NCBI GenBank assembly: GCA_963995505.1 | Contig: OZ023190.1 | Coordinates: 6,218,516-6,282,515, forward strand | Direction: 5' to 3' | Length of the DNA: 64,000 bases | Source of the DNA: Hypericum androsaemum | Taxonomy: Eukaryota > Streptophyta > Magnoliopsida > Malpighiales > Hypericaceae | Shown: positions 1-11,150 of the stretch, piece after piece | How the letters are laid out: every line of letters begins with the position of its first letter | Numbering within the stretch: position 1 is the first letter of the stretch | Notes under the pieces: model-generated | Told to the model about the DNA's origin: nothing | The model's input: the letters and a program-made list of their open reading frames with translations, nothing else | Database searches by the model: none | Position numbers and translations under genes: made by a program

Positions 1-164
1 GGGAAACCACATAGCAAAAGACAGATAAGGAATTACACCAAGCTCGACAAATCACCGATTGATGTGCCCAGCCATCTTCTTGCATATATCTGTATGCGTG
101 CAACCAATAAATAACTTTGTTTCAAATGTCTACTTGGTTTCCCTTGCCACTATAATAGAATTTT

Positions 165-1365
165 GGGATAAGTTTATTTTAGTACCCTGTAGTTTTATCC
201 TTTTCGTCCGGAGTACTATGTAGTTTTAAATTGGTATTTTAGTACCCTGTGGTTGACCACCAATTTTTCGGGCAGGTCCAGGGCAGCTGTCCATCCAAAC
301 CCCCCCGAAACGATATTATTTTTTAGACAACGTGGAAGACACCTCAAGAACCTTAAAACCCCTTCGATTTTCCTTCTACTAGAAGCAAACCCTAAGCCGA
401 GAAGGCGCCGCCTAAAATCCGAAGAGCCCCGCGACGCTGGCGAGATCGTCTTTCCCAAATGGAGGCCGCGGCAGGGCCGAGGATTTCGTGAGGAACCACC
501 TGGAGCAGACGTTCGAGACGATACGGCAGCAGAACCCCGGCCTTTGGGAGGAGAAAGGGAATGCTATGAAGGAGGCTTAGGAGGAGAGGAGGAGGACGAT
601 GATGAGGAGAGGACGGGGGTGATGGAAGAGGAAAGCGAGGTATGGCCGGTGATGGAAGAGGTTGGGTGGGGGATTAGGGCATCAGGGTATTTTGAGAAGC
701 ACGCGATAAATAACGTGGTCAGGGAGGACGGGCTCGAGATTGACTGGGAGGGGGAGTTGGATGACACACGGGTTCAGGAGATCAATTGCTTGGAGTAGGA
801 GAGATTCGCATTTCACCCCAGCCCTCGCTCCATCGCGGCCACCCTCGCTGTGAATCACTATCGTCTTCTTCGGGAAGCCTAGGAGGGTGCTCATCGTGGA
901 GGGGAGAAAATCACCCGCGAGATCATGGAGTTCGTCTTCAAGATTTTGCTCACTACTTCATGATTGTTGTTTGTGTTGTTCTTGTTTTGGTTTAGTTGTT
1001 TTGGTGATTTTAATTTTGATTAATTAGTTTTAGATTCTCAGGGAAGAATAGGAGGAAGAAGGTGCAGGGAAGATGACTTTGAGTATTTTTATTATTTTTA
1101 AATTCAAAATAATATAAATAAATTAGAGACTCAGTAGGTAATTTACCACAGTCTACGTCAGCTTTAACTTAAGGAAATCTTTTGACATGTTTCGTCTACA
1201 TCGTCTCAAAACAGCATCGTTACGGGTGGGTTTGGACAAGTAGCTGCCCTAGACCTGCCCGAAAAATTGGTGGTCAACCACAGGGTACTAAAATACCAAT
1301 TTAGAACTACATGGTACTCCACGCGAAAAGGATAAAACTACAGGATACTAAAATGAACTTATCTC
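165..1365. mobile_element. Mutator-like non-autonomous TIR element carrying a gene fragment (Pack-MULE candidate)
   Basis: About 135 bp at 165-303 is repeated in inverse orientation at about 1228-1365. Both arms carry the phrases 'agtaccctgtagtttta' and 'ggtcaaccac', and the outer ends read gggataag and cttatctc. The interior, about 420-960, is much more GC-rich than the AT-rich arms and surroundings and contains protein-like stretches. Long inverted arms around a captured gene piece are the hallmark of Pack-MULEs. The flanking 9-bp duplication is ambiguous (tagaatttt on the left, an A/T-rich stretch on the right), so the superfamily call is an inference. A single related arm lies at about 29890-30060. 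Confidence 0.6.
440..960 (+). pseudogene. Captured fragment resembling a chloroplast MRL7/SVR4-type protein
   Basis: This sits inside the TIR element. One frame from 461 reads a plausible peptide ([19 protein letters not shown] and on) up to a stop at about 575. Another frame ending at 798 contains [18 protein letters not shown] and then [14 protein letters not shown], a TAG, and ERFAFHPSP. The TAG falls where I would expect a Trp codon. From memory, the motif EINCLEW followed by FAFHPSP is typical of the thioredoxin-like-fold MRL7/SVR4 proteins needed for chloroplast gene expression; this was not checked. The coding sense is broken by at least one frame change and one stop, and the fragment ends before the conserved fold. 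It cannot encode a functional copy. Confidence 0.42.
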
Positions 1366-1569
1366 TAAAAAAATTTTAAGGTTGATATTTAATTGTACTT
1401 GCCAGGGCTTGAATCTTGTACTTCTTTGAATATGTCAATGTCTTTTGTTATTAGGTTAAATGTCCTTTGCCAGTAATTTTTATTTAAAAATCCATTGTAA
1501 TAGATTTTTAATTGTTATAATGAAGGCGTTAATTTCATGTAAGTAATTGAATATTAAAAAATAAGTTTT

Positions 1570-3449
1570 TTGGTTATCCTCTCTCAACCTTTCCCCCCAA
1601 AAACCCCCCTCCCCCCCCTTTTCAAGGTTCCGCCACCCGTCATCCCTCCTTCCGTCGGTGGAAGGGCCAGTGGTGGCGGTGGAACCATGCATTCTAGCGA
1701 CATCGGAGAGGATGGCTCTGTCTCTCTTTGTGGAAAACCTCCCCTTGTAGTTGTTATCAAAAGCCCTCCCGCTCCACTTCAAAAAATTCTCCAGGATATT
1801 CATTCCCGGGGAGGTCTCGTGAAGAGGGGCTCATTTCAATTTTGTGAGAATCCCCACCGGTGTTAACCCTCAAGCCCTCATCCTGTCCACCAATAGCTCT
1901 AAGGTTGGGTCCAAGCGGTTATTCGTGACTATTTCAAATTTCCAGAGAGAAGCTCTGAAACGGGTTTCGGCGGCGAGAAAATTTGCTCTTGTGGGTCCCA
2001 AATTCCCACCCACTCAGGCCTGGGTTCGGAAGGACAGTTTGTTTGTGAAAGCCTTACGAAAATATAAGTATGTGGTGAGTGCACCCCGGCCCTCTCCTTA
2101 GGAAATTTTTTGGGAATATCAGGCCCTGGTGAACTCCTCAGTAATCTGGCTTTCTAGGAGCCTAATCGATGTTCTCTATGGCTGCAAGCAGCTCCCTTTT
2201 ATCCACCAGAACCTTCTAAATTATGGGGTGTCCTCTTTCGAGTTAAGGCTCCTAGATGGTAACGTGGTTCTTATTACCTTCGCCGAGGTTGGGGAAATGC
2301 AGGTATGGCTCTCTAGACTCAAACCTTTCTTTAAAAGTCTTATGCCTTGGTCCTTGGATTTTACCTCATTTTCAAGGTGTATTTGGCTAAGCATTATAGG
2401 GTCCCTCTCAACATGTGGTCTTTGAACTTCTTCGAATGGCTTTACCGCTCTCTTGAGAGCTTTTATTATATTGCGTGGCAAAACAAAGTCTAGGCAATAA
2501 AATAATTGGATGTGGCTTATGTTCTCATCTCTTCCCAGCCAGAGGGTTCTCGTAATCAGATTATGAAGGTTCTCATCACTGGTTCTTCCCGATGTCTTCA
2601 GATTTCTGAGATCCAGCCCTAGGGTGATGTCTTTTATTTCCCTTGGATTTTCCATGGTTGTGTCGATCTCCTGCAAAATAACATTGGTTTCAGTGCTCTG
2701 GAGGTTGGAAGCACTTCGACTGCTGTGCGAGTTGGAGCTGTCAGAGCCTTTGCAAAAGTTGGTGAAAGGTCGTAGGAGAGAGAATCTCCCTTGGAAGTTG
2801 CAGAATCCCCTCCTTCTCATGATGCCGCTGTCTTGTCACAGCTAAATTTGTACGAAGAGGTAATCAGAGTTCCTTCCCAACCTTTTGTAAATGAGAAAGT
2901 TTCAAAATCTGGTCACGTGGTCTGTCCTTTACCAACTGGGTCTGTGTCTTCTTTGGTTCCCTTGGTCCCCTTGGGCCTTGTGGCCCTTCCCAGTTTTGGG
3001 GCTCAGGAGGTGGATCTTATTAGCCCAGATTTTGTCCAAGAGTCCCTTTTGGGCCAAGAGGTTGATCTCCTAGTGGGCTCTCAGGCAGACCAGGCCGTGT
3101 GTGTTCCTTTTAATCCCTCCCAGATTTTGCTTCTCCTTGCTTGGGCCCAGATAACTTCTTGGAGGAGGTATCGAGCCCTATTGTTCCTCAAAGTGGGCCT
3201 CCTGAAGTGGGTGATGAAATGATTCAAGATGAAAAGCTCCCACTAAAAATAATTGTCCTGCGTATGAGGAAGCAAACTCCCAAGGGCCTCACCTTCTTCA
3301 CTAAACAAAAACCTTCCACCTCTCTACCTCTGGTCCCAGAGCAACCTAAAACTAGCTGGCCAACTCTCTTAATACCTTCATCAACTCAACTTGGTCAGCT
3401 GGAGAAAAACTTGGATGGTTTCAATGAAGAGTATACTACTTCAGTCTAG
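1570..3449 (+). pseudogene. LINE ORF1 remnant (DUF4283-like gag)
   Basis: Several overlapping frames read together as a plant LINE ORF1. A proline-rich start (about 1570-1700) is followed by a central part with the pattern PLNMWSLNFFEWLYRSL (about 2400-2460), which matches the VPLxxWS...FF...G motif of DUF4283 proteins. A Ser/Val-rich acidic tail runs to a stop at 3449. At least five stops or frame changes interrupt it. In intact elements such proteins bind the element RNA. Here no continuous product is possible. Confidence 0.6.
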
Positions 3450-3544
3450 GAATCGATTAAGGGACCGGGAGTAAGCTAGGATGGTGACACGTCCAAGATT
3501 CTTAATGCTATCTAGATAGCGGCAGTAACGGGGAAGCTTCCCCA

Positions 3545-4200
3545 ATGAATATTCTTTCTTGGAATGTTAGAGGAGCAAACACCTCTAAAAAAAGTTCCTT
3601 ATTAGGAGGGTAATACGTTCGAATAACATCAACCTTATTCTTTTGCAAGAAACCAAATTAAAGAAACCTTCTCGGAGTGATGCAAGACAAATATGGAGAA
3701 ATGAGCCTTTTAAGTGGGACCATGTCCTCGCTATTGGCAACTCAGGAGGTATATTGTGTATTTGGAGCTCCAGCTTTTTTTAGGAGAAAGAAATCATTAA
3801 AGCTCGGAGATGGTTGACAATCCGAGGTATTCTTGTTGACTCTGAGATTGATTGTTGCATCATTTCTGTGTATGGACCTCACTCTTATGCCGACCAGGAG
3901 GTGACTTGGTCTGAATTGAGTGCCCTTAAAGCTCATTTTCCTGACTTATTGTTCATTGTTGGTGGAGACTTCAATGCTGTGACGGGCTCCCATGAAAGAA
4001 AGAATTCTGATGGTTTTGACTCTGCCTGCATGAGACTTTCTGGGACTTAATTGAGTCTAGCTCCCTCATAGATCTCTTCACGATAATAAGTTTACTTAGC
4101 GAAGAAAAGGCACTTACTCTGCAAGTCGCCTTGACTGCTTCCTCATCTCCCCAGATTGGCTTTGTTGCTTTCCCAACTTCTCTCAATGGGCCCTGTCAAG
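3545..4200 (+). pseudogene. LINE ORF2 endonuclease domain remnant
   Basis: ORF2 starts with ATG at 3545 and reads MNILSWNVRGANT, the classic opening of the plant LINE AP-endonuclease domain (SWNxRG). The 3814-4050 segment continues with DCCIISVYGPHSYADQEV and the GGDFNAV motif, the conserved GDFN active-site element of the exonuclease/endonuclease/phosphatase fold. In an intact LINE this domain nicks the target DNA to start reverse transcription. Frame changes after about 3600 and stops before 3814 and at 4050 break it. Confidence 0.75.
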
Positions 4201-4599
4201 ATTGAAATCTGACCACAACTGAATTCTTCTCAAGTTAGATGATTTTAATTGGGGAGCGTGGCCGTTCAGGTTCTTGAATTGCGGGCTTGACCATCCAGAT
4301 TTCTCCAAGCTCTTCAAACTTTGGTGGTCTGATCTAGATGCCTAGACCTTTGGCCCTCACAAAACTTTATACAAGCTAGAATTAATCAAGAAGATCCTAA
4401 TCCAATGGAATGACGACCATTTCAGTAATCTGAATGAGTCAATCAAAAAGGCTGAGATTGCGATTGATGAGCTAGAAAAGAAAAAAGAATGTCAGCCCCT
4501 TTCTGAGGAAGAACAATCATCTAAGCATAGATGGGAAGGAGAGCTAGTGGTGGCTCAAATGAGATTAGATTCTCTTTGGAAGCAACAATCAAGACTCAA

Positions 4600-5848
4600 G
4601 TGGGGTAAGGATGGTGATAAAAAATACTAAATTCTCCCATGCTACTGCTACGATGAGAAGAAATCATAATTCAATTGGTTGTATTAAAGCCAACGGCAAG
4701 AAGCTATTTAGACCAAGGAAAATCAGAGATGGAATCCACAACCACTTCAAGATTCAATTCACTAAGGTTGAGGGTCTCAGACCAAGAATTCAATGCCATC
4801 TCTTTAAAAAACTGAGTGCGTCGTCTAAAGCTTTTCTGAATTCCCCACCATCTAGAGAGGAGATTAAAAACTTGGTTTGGTATTGTAATGGAGATAAGGC
4901 TCCCGGCCCTGACTGATTTAACTTTAGATTCTTCAAAGCTATGTGGGAGGTTATCAAGAAGGACATCTTCTCATTTATTGAGAACTTTCTCCACACTAGT
5001 TACCTCCATCATTTGGCTACCTCCTCCTTTATTTCACTGATTCCGAAGGAAGCAGGTTCCATCCCCATCTCCAAATTCAGACCAATCAATTTGGTAAGCA
5101 GTCTTTATAAAGTTATCACGAAGCTTCTTGGTAACTGGCTGAAAAGGTCATCAGTGAGGTGGTCAGTCAAGAACAAGCTGCCTTCATTCCCAGGAGATGC
5201 ATTATGGAAAGTGCCATGGTCGCTAATGAGCTAATTGGCTATGCTAAAAAGTTTAACTAAGAGATGGTTCTTTTTAAAGTAGACTGTAGCAAGGCTTTTG
5301 ACTGCTTAAGTTGGGATTACATTGATGAAGTTATGTCCTCCATATATTTTGGAAGTAATTGGCAGCGTTGGGTCATGAAATGCATTTCCTCTGCTAAATC
5401 ATCGATTTTAGTAAATGGCTCCCCTACTGATCTGTTGAAGCTGGGGAGAGGACTTCTGCAAGGGGACGCCCTCTCCCCCTTCATTTTCATCCTAGCTGCA
5501 GAAGGCTTGAATGCTCTCATCAAGAAGGCTGTCGAGCGAGACATTATTAAGGGTGTGAAGATTCCCTTTAATCAGTAGGTGATTAGTATCCTACAATTTG
5601 CGAACGACATGATTCTATTCTTCAAAAAGTGTCATGAGAGCGTGCTTTACATCAAACACATCCTCATGGTGTTTGGTATGATTTTTGGCCTCTATATAAG
5701 CTTCTCTAAATCTTCTCTAATTGGGATAAATATTAGGGATATCTGGATGGATTCTATGCTTTCATTATTGGATTACAAGCGGGAGTTTCTCCCCGTCAAG
5801 TATCTTGGCCTACCTCTAGGGGTGAATATGAATAGAATCTCCTCTTAA
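4600..5848 (+). pseudogene. LINE ORF2 reverse transcriptase domain remnant
   Basis: Broken frames at 4611-4916, 4941-5234, 5264-5578 and 5579-5848 carry RT blocks in order: GDKAPGPD, then a stop where Gly is usual; SLIPKEAGSIPISKFRPINL; KVDCSKAFDCLSWDYI; GLLQGDALSPFIFILAAE; and LQFANDMILFF. The last is the catalytic F/YADD box, here FAND, so one metal-binding Asp is replaced by Asn. The stops and this substitution show a dead enzyme. The family is the plant L1-type LINE RT. Confidence 0.85.
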
Positions 5849-6028
5849 AACTCTATTATTGATGCGCTAGACAGACGCTAGGCCTCCTAGAAAGGTTATC
5901 TCTTATCCTCAGGTGGACGTCTCACTCTGGTAAGATCGGTCTTAGCAAGCCTACCAATTTACTTCCTTTCCATTTTCAGCATCCCTAAAGGTGTTGCCAG
6001 GCTGATCGAAAGGAAATTGTGAGGCTTC

Positions 6029-6400
6029 TTGTGGTTGGGTAATCTGGATTCAAACAAGAAACCCCTTGTCAAGTGGGATTCTATTACATTGTCAAGAGAC
6101 CTTGGTGGTTTGGGTATTGAGAAAGTTCACACAATGAATCAGGCTCTTCTCTTTAAGTGGGTATGGCTCTTTATTATCAACAAGACCTCTCTATGGGCTA
6201 CCATGATTTGTGGGATTCACAACTTCAAGGCCTCAACCTCCATCTTCTTTCGACATGCTAGCACCAATAGTCCTTGGGGAAATATATGTAAAGCTGCATC
6301 CTCGCAATTGGCTTGTAATTTTCTCTTCGGAATCAATCTGAAAGTGGGTGATAGATGTAAATTTTTGGATAATTGGATAATCATCTTCATAATTGGATAA
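6029..6400 (+). pseudogene. LINE ORF2 post-RT region remnant
   Basis: The frame at 6029-6400 reads WLGNLDSNKKPLVKWDSI, then SRDLGGLGIEKVHTMNQALLFKWVWLF. This is the conserved segment after the RT domain of plant LINEs (W..C.PK..GGLG......N.ALL.KW). It ends in a short direct repeat (ataattggataatc twice, about 6369-6403), after which LINE similarity is lost. The zf-RVT and RNase H parts are absent. Confidence 0.75.
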
Positions 6401-6414
6401 TCTTCCAACTCGCA

Positions 6415-6699
6415 CTACAACTTCTCCATCAATTTCCCATCTACAAAATTATGCGTACACCCAAAATCAATCAAGATAAAGATGGACTTGCCATCTACAT
6501 GTCCAGTAACTTTCATGGTCCTGTAAGTTCGAGAGCTATACCCCATTGTAGCATGTGCCGAGAGAAATGCCTTCTCTTCTACTGCATCCTCACACAACAA
6601 CATCTCTCCACCATCTAATGCTACTTCATCCTCATCCTCTCCATCTAGAACGTCAACCATAGAGAGCCTTCCCCTCACCACAGTAGAAACATAATGCAT
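6415..6699 (-). pseudogene. Gypsy aspartic protease remnant
   Basis: A minus-strand frame of 94 codons reads MKVTGHVDGKSIFILIDFGCTHNFVD. This aligns with the plant Gypsy retropepsin pattern (..G.V.G....ILIDSGSTHNFI.), but the catalytic DSG is changed to DFG. The preceding residues (YRTMKVTG) are also typical. The element stops just after this motif at the junction with the LINE. Confidence 0.6.
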
Positions 6700-7352
6700 T
6701 GGCTCTCATCTCCTCTATCTCTGCTCGAGATTTGAATCTCCCTTGGGATCTGGGTTTATCATAACTTTGGTTAGGAGTGGGGTTGGTTCTCATATAGTTT
6801 GTGGGGTTGATCTGGTTTGGTGGCTTATAACTTAGGGTTGGGGCTTGGTAGGATCTGTATGATCTATTGTTGGTGGTTTAGTTGATGGTATAGTTGGTGG
6901 AGTAAATGGAAAATGGCCTGGTTTGGATGAGGGTGGTAGGGCTTGTGGCTATTCTATCTTTTATTGAGGGTAGTTTCATGGAGCCTGGGTAAGGCAAAGG
7001 TATGGGACAGGGTAGTGGGAAAGAACATCTTGACAGCATTTGCAATTTATGGTTTCAGTCCCTCCAGGAAGATGGATATGGCATAGGCTGGGGTTATGAA
7101 GACTTTACTGAAAAGGATCTCGAAGTCTATCTGGTACTCTTGGACAGCGGTTTCCTATCTCAATCTCAACAAATCTCCCAGGGGATCTTCATAAGCTGTT
7201 TCACCAAACCTCGTCCTCATCTCCCTCTTCATCTCCTCCCATCCTAACTCAACCTCTCCTTCTCTCACCTTCAGAAAACCACGATACCAATGCAATGCCA
7301 TGCCCTCAAGGTGAACTACAACAAGCTTCACCCTATTCCTCTCATCAACCTC

Positions 7353-7790
7353 TTATACTTCAAAATAGTTATCACATTTCATCACCCAACCACTGAAGTC
7401 CTCCCCATCAAAATATGGAAAAGCAATCTTATGATTCTTACTATAAGATCCATGATCTGATCTACAAGAATCAGTAGTTACCTCAGTCTTCTGGCCAACA
7501 GGAATCTCTACAGTGTCACCAGCAATAGATCGGGTGCATCTACCATCTGCAACCCCATCTAGCAGCAGACGGGTCAGCAAATGCAGATCCCTTGGTTTGT
7601 GCAGCATTTCCATCATCAGCAGCTCCTTTCTGTGCCAAGCTCTGGTTCTCCACGTGCAATCCCACAATCTGAGACTCGAGATCGTCAAATCTTTGTCCCC
7701 ACGATGCAACGGTCTCATCAAATCCCCCATCTTCTCATTTAAGGACCTCATCTGCAGACATGTCTTTAAAGAGTTTCTCAATCTCTTCAT
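7353..7790 (-). pseudogene. Gypsy gag N-terminal remnant
   Basis: A minus-strand open frame of 145 codons ends with KIAFPYFDGEDFSGWVMKCDNYFEV-type sequence. This is the (L/F)P.FDG.D..GW......YF motif that opens the retrotransposon gag domain of many plant Gypsy elements. It lies just inside the PBS in the expected order. The N-terminal half is low-complexity. The capsid core that should follow is absent or broken by stops. Confidence 0.55.
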
Positions 7791-7850
7791 TCTTCATTGC
7801 TTCATTAACAACAACTAGGTAGCCGAGGAAGGACCGCTCTAATACCAAAA

Positions 7851-8200
7851 TGATACCACGTAAATACCACCAGGAGCAACTCGAGGTGATCTGTATCACA
7901 AGAACAACTCTAAGAGGAAGTCCTTAGGAGTTAAGTTTCCCTTTCCTTTTCCGAGCAAAAAGGAAAGAAGAAAACAACAAGTTGAGGCGGCTAAAGATGC
8001 TCGTCCTCTCCTTTTTCCATTCATATATATAGTAGGAAACAAACCTAGGACAGGAGCTAATCCCTAGAATGATCGTGCTCTCTATTACATAGTAAATCTG
8101 GGACCACCTGACCTCAGCAGATATGTCCTTTGGATGTAACTCTTGTGTAAATAACTTTGGAGTATCAATATAACATCTACTTTTCAAAAAAAAATGCATG
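7851..8200 (-). repeat. Single Gypsy LTR (5' LTR in minus orientation), outer end uncertain
   Basis: The sequence immediately outside the PBS begins with TG on the + strand (tgataccacg at 7851). That corresponds to the CA end of an LTR read on the minus strand, three bases from the PBS. The outer boundary is put near 8200 only because gene-proximal sequence of OMT1 follows. Without a partner LTR or TSD this limit is a guess. Confidence 0.4.
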
Positions 8201-8443
8201 GCGCATGCTAGGTGAGTTGGCGCCCGATGGTTCGATCTTGTCTTGATACAACACCTCTAGCATAAATTTTTAGGCTCCATGCCCAACACCTATCACTAAA
8301 CATATACCCATACCATCTACTATACCCGGTCAAAGCCAGTAAAAATATGGCCCGATCTATAGAGTATATCTGTCATCCCCACATGTAAATTTATAGCTAC
8401 GAGCAAGGTACACACTTGAGAACATTGGTTGACCCAAAAAACT

Positions 8444-8451
8444 TATATAAA
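8444..8451 (+). promoter_or_regulatory. TATA box of OMT1
   Basis: The sequence tatataaa lies 64-71 bp upstream of the OMT1 ATG at 8515, a normal distance for a plant core promoter with a short leader. The 60 bp between TATA and ATG resembles the OMT2 leader (gagttaggg...acagaaaagaag). Sequence upstream of the TATA box has no match in front of OMT2. Confidence 0.5.
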
Positions 8452-8514
8452 TGGCAACAGAGTTAGGGAACAAAACCAGAAAAATTAACCACAAGACAGA
8501 AAAGAAGTAGAGGA

Positions 8515-9328
8515 ATGGAAGAAGAGGAAGCAGTATGTCTCCACGCCCTTCAGTACCAGAACTGCCACATGGTGTCCATGGTCTTACAGACAGCTGTCGA
8601 GCTGGACGTGTTCGGGATCAGCGCCGGGCATGAAGCCCGCTTGTCGGCCGGGGAAATAGCTTCCCGGATGACAACCTCCTCGTCGCAGCCTGGAGAGATG
8701 GTGGGCCAGAGGTTGGACGGGATGTTGCGGTTGTTTGTGACCCGCGCTTTCTTGAAGTGCTCCTTGAGGAGGAGTGACGATGGGAAGGTGGAAAGAGCTT
8801 ATGGGATTGCTCCTCCGGCTAAGTTCTATATGGGTAGCCCTGACCAGAGCTCGCTTGCTCCATGACTCGAACTTTCTAACCATCCCTCCCGTATACAGCT
8901 CGCGTACGTATTATTCTCTTTTCGGGCACTATTTATGGACGATTCTCTTGTTGTTTTTCACATCCACGAGGTTTAAACTCAAAACTGCCTTAACTATTTG
9001 CTCCGTGCAAATTGAAGTTCACGATTGAAGGAAGCCATCCTTGATGGAGGGAGCCAATTCGAGAGAAACCACGGTGTTTCTTTCTACCAATTCTACGGCG
9101 CAGATCCGATATATAACAAGACATTCAAGGACTCCATGGTTGCTATCACCGCACTTACGATGCGTAAAATTCTTGAGGTGTACAAAGGGTTCAAGGGGCT
9201 CAATTCGATTGTGGACGTTGGAGGAGGTACAGGTCAAACCATGAGGATGATAGATTCCAAGTACCCCTCAATCCATTGCATCAATTTTGACATGCCCCAT
9301 GTTATAAAAACCGCACCATCTTACCAAG
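8515..9328 (+). pseudogene. O-methyltransferase pseudogene OMT1 (COMT-type, exons 1-2)
   Basis: Exon 1 (8515-8903) encodes the N-terminal dimerisation region, starting MEEEEAVCLHALQYQNCHMV. Exon 2 (9018-9328) reads LKEAILDGGSQFERNHGVSF and the SAM-binding motif VDVGGGTG. Donor (cgc/gtacgt) and acceptor positions match those of OMT2 at 44773-49151, and exon 2 has the same 311-nt length. Plant COMT-type enzymes methylate phenolic hydroxyls with S-adenosylmethionine in the cytosol. The gene is dead: a TGA at 8863-8865 replaces the Arg codon seen in OMT2, and downstream exons are replaced by retroelement DNA after 9402. Only the last codons and 3' UTR reappear at about 11040. Confidence 0.85.
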
Positions 9329-9402
9329 GTACATATTTATGTAATTTAGTTAAATTATCTGTCTCCTTGCTAGTAAAATGTTTATTAATTTTGGATGAAT
9401 TT

Positions 9403-11040
9403 GCTGCGACGTCAGTGACCCTGCACATTCCCGTTCGTGCCCGTCGCGACAAAGATCCGGAGTTCCAGTGCGCACTGCTGCTCGAGTTCCAGTGCGCGCT
9501 GCCTTTTTGAGGTCCGATGTGAAGCAGCCTTCCCTGGTTTGTGCGCTGACCGTTGTCACCCCGAGCACAACTCAGTGCGTCACCGAGTCGTGTTTGTCGT
9601 CCTAGTCAAGCCCGCCATAGCAGCCATCGACCTGGGCCTTAAACGGGTTGGGGTTCCTCTCAAGCCAAAGTGCACCGGCCGTCGCTTCCCCTGATATGGG
9701 TTGAATAATTTTTCCCCTAATCAATTTAGGGATTTGGCGATTTGGTGTATTTTGGTGGCTGACAGAATCTTCCAGAGGATAAATTATTGTTTGGTCCCAG
9801 CAACTTTTCTAAAATTGCAGATTAGTCTTTCTGAGCTAAATTGAAGATGCTTCCTACTTTGTGTGACTTTCTTTATCTCGATTGGGAAATTTTGAGAAGA
9901 AACTTCACAAAGTGGCTTACCAATATGGAGATATACTTTGATGTTCACAAGTTTGCGGAGCTGGATAGAGTCGAATTTGTCAAGCGACGATTGCGAGGTG
10001 ATCTTATGCATTGGTGATCTGATTTAAATCTTCGACGACAATAATGTGGTAAGCAAAAAATATCTCGATGGCCTAATATGAAAGAGAAGTTGATTTATGT
10101 TTTATTTTCTCAACATGCTTACAAAATTTGGAATGCTGTTGGTAACAAGCACTGTCGCTTTTGAGCACAATATGCTCATCAAATGGTCGAGAAGTTGCAA
10201 GAGATCCAAACTAATTTTGATGATTTAAAGCAACAAATGGCAGAGATCTCGAGAAAACAATAAACTGCACCACCTAAAGAAGTTGAAGAGGCGTTGGAAG
10301 AATTTGATGCATCCGCTGTTAACTTGTTTGGTGAGCCAATTTATGACTCTTACCCTGATGTGGAGGACGAGGTTGAGGTGGACAATGGTAAACCAATTTA
10401 TACTCATACCCTGATGAGGAGGACGAGGTTGATGCAGTTGTTGGTGACTCTATACCTGAAGACTCTACTAAGGATGTTGAGTTGGTGAATGAGGTCATAT
10501 CTCACATAGTCCGTGATTTTGAGGTTGAGTATATCGAGCACATTGACTTTCTCGGCATTGACAAATTTGAGTATGTTGTGGGTTCTCCGTTATTGCACTT
10601 GCGGAATAGGCTGAAGGCATTAGAAGAAGCTGCTCGGAGAAGTGAGTTCTTGGTTTGTCATCTCAAGAATGTTTGTGGCTTCTTGATTTCCAAGTATTTG
10701 CTTTGTTTGGATGGAAGATATCAGGTTTCACCACGTGGCTCGAAGGTATTGAAGAGTGCGTGTATAAAGATTTCAAGTTGGCCGACGACCTCAAATTCGA
10801 GAACGAATTTCTCCAACCAGGGGAGTTTAATTTATAATAGGATTCTAGTTAATAAGGTTTCTTTTGATTCTTTATAAATATGACCTCTTCTGTTATTTTG
10901 GTTGGTTGAATATTGATTATTAAAATTGATGGTTTCTCTTATTTTTGTCGCCTTCCGGTATTCGTAGAATCAACGGATCGAGAGTTTGATCGTATAGTTC
11001 CGAGTATTCTCATAATTAATAGATTTACGATCTCCTATCC
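9403..11040 (+). mobile_element. Gypsy gag-bearing fragment replacing the 3' half of OMT1
   Basis: OMT intron homology stops at about 9402 and OMT last-exon homology resumes at about 11040. Between them, 9840-10280 reads, with stops, as a Gypsy gag core: DWEILRRNFTKWLTNMEIYF, then FVKRRLRGDLMHW, AYKIWNAVGN and MVEKLQEIQTNFDDLKQQM. A degenerate acidic region with a partly duplicated PIYDSYPD/PIYTH phrase and further ORF debris runs to about 10840. The stretch 9403-9780 is GC-richer and unidentified. 10840-11030 looks LTR-like (tttataaatatg TATA-type motif). No TSD was found, so this may be a deletion-plus-insertion product rather than a simple insertion. Confidence 0.5.
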
Positions 11041-11150
11041 ACGTTTCTCTGCCTAATGATATTTGAATGTTACGGAAGTCCTCAAATAAATTGTATGTGG
11101 AGTCCAAATCTAGTATTTAAGTCAGAATAAGTTGCGTCTAAATTTGACAC
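11040..11150 (+). pseudogene. OMT1 last-exon end and 3' UTR remnant
   Basis: The 11040-11090 segment (ttgaatgtt, then ggaagtcctcaaataa) matches the OMT2 terminal codons and stop at about 49120-49151. The following 60 bp (attgtatgt..gagtccaaatctag) matches the OMT2 3' UTR. This proves that OMT1 once had the full gene structure and later lost exon 3 and nearly all of exon 4. Confidence 0.75.

Larger units (their letters stand above)
1480..6400 (+). mobile_element. Degenerate L1-type non-LTR retrotransposon (LINE), 3'-truncated
   Basis: A recognisable ORF1 (about 1570-3449) is followed by an ORF2 (about 3545-6400) with endonuclease and reverse transcriptase blocks in the correct order on the + strand. 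Frames are broken many times. The element stops abruptly at about 6400, inside the region downstream of the RT, where it meets a minus-strand Gypsy fragment, so the RNase H/tail part and poly(A) are missing. LINEs normally lose the 5' end, so loss of the 3' end points to a later deletion or insertion. No target-site duplication could be defined. Confidence 0.8.
6405..8200 (-). mobile_element. 5' part of a Ty3/Gypsy retrotransposon (LTR, PBS, gag, protease)
   Basis: Read on the minus strand, the order is LTR (from about 8200 down to 7851), a primer-binding site, gag pieces and a retropepsin-like segment ending at about 6410, where the LINE begins. RT, RNase H and integrase are missing. The PBS on the minus strand is TGGTATTAGAGC (about 7837-7848), one change from the TGGTATCAGAGC typical of initiator-tRNA-Met priming. 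The outer LTR end is not defined, because no second LTR is present for comparison. Confidence 0.6.

Noticed and set aside
1..142. Inverted repeat gggaaacca/tggtttccc as a tiny transposon
   Set aside because: Nine-base ends without TSD or relatives in the window are likely chance; the element might also extend beyond the window.
253..798. 181-codon open frame as a host gene
   Set aside because: It begins inside the inverted arm of a TIR element, its first half is arm sequence and the conserved part is in two frames with a stop, so it is a captured fragment.
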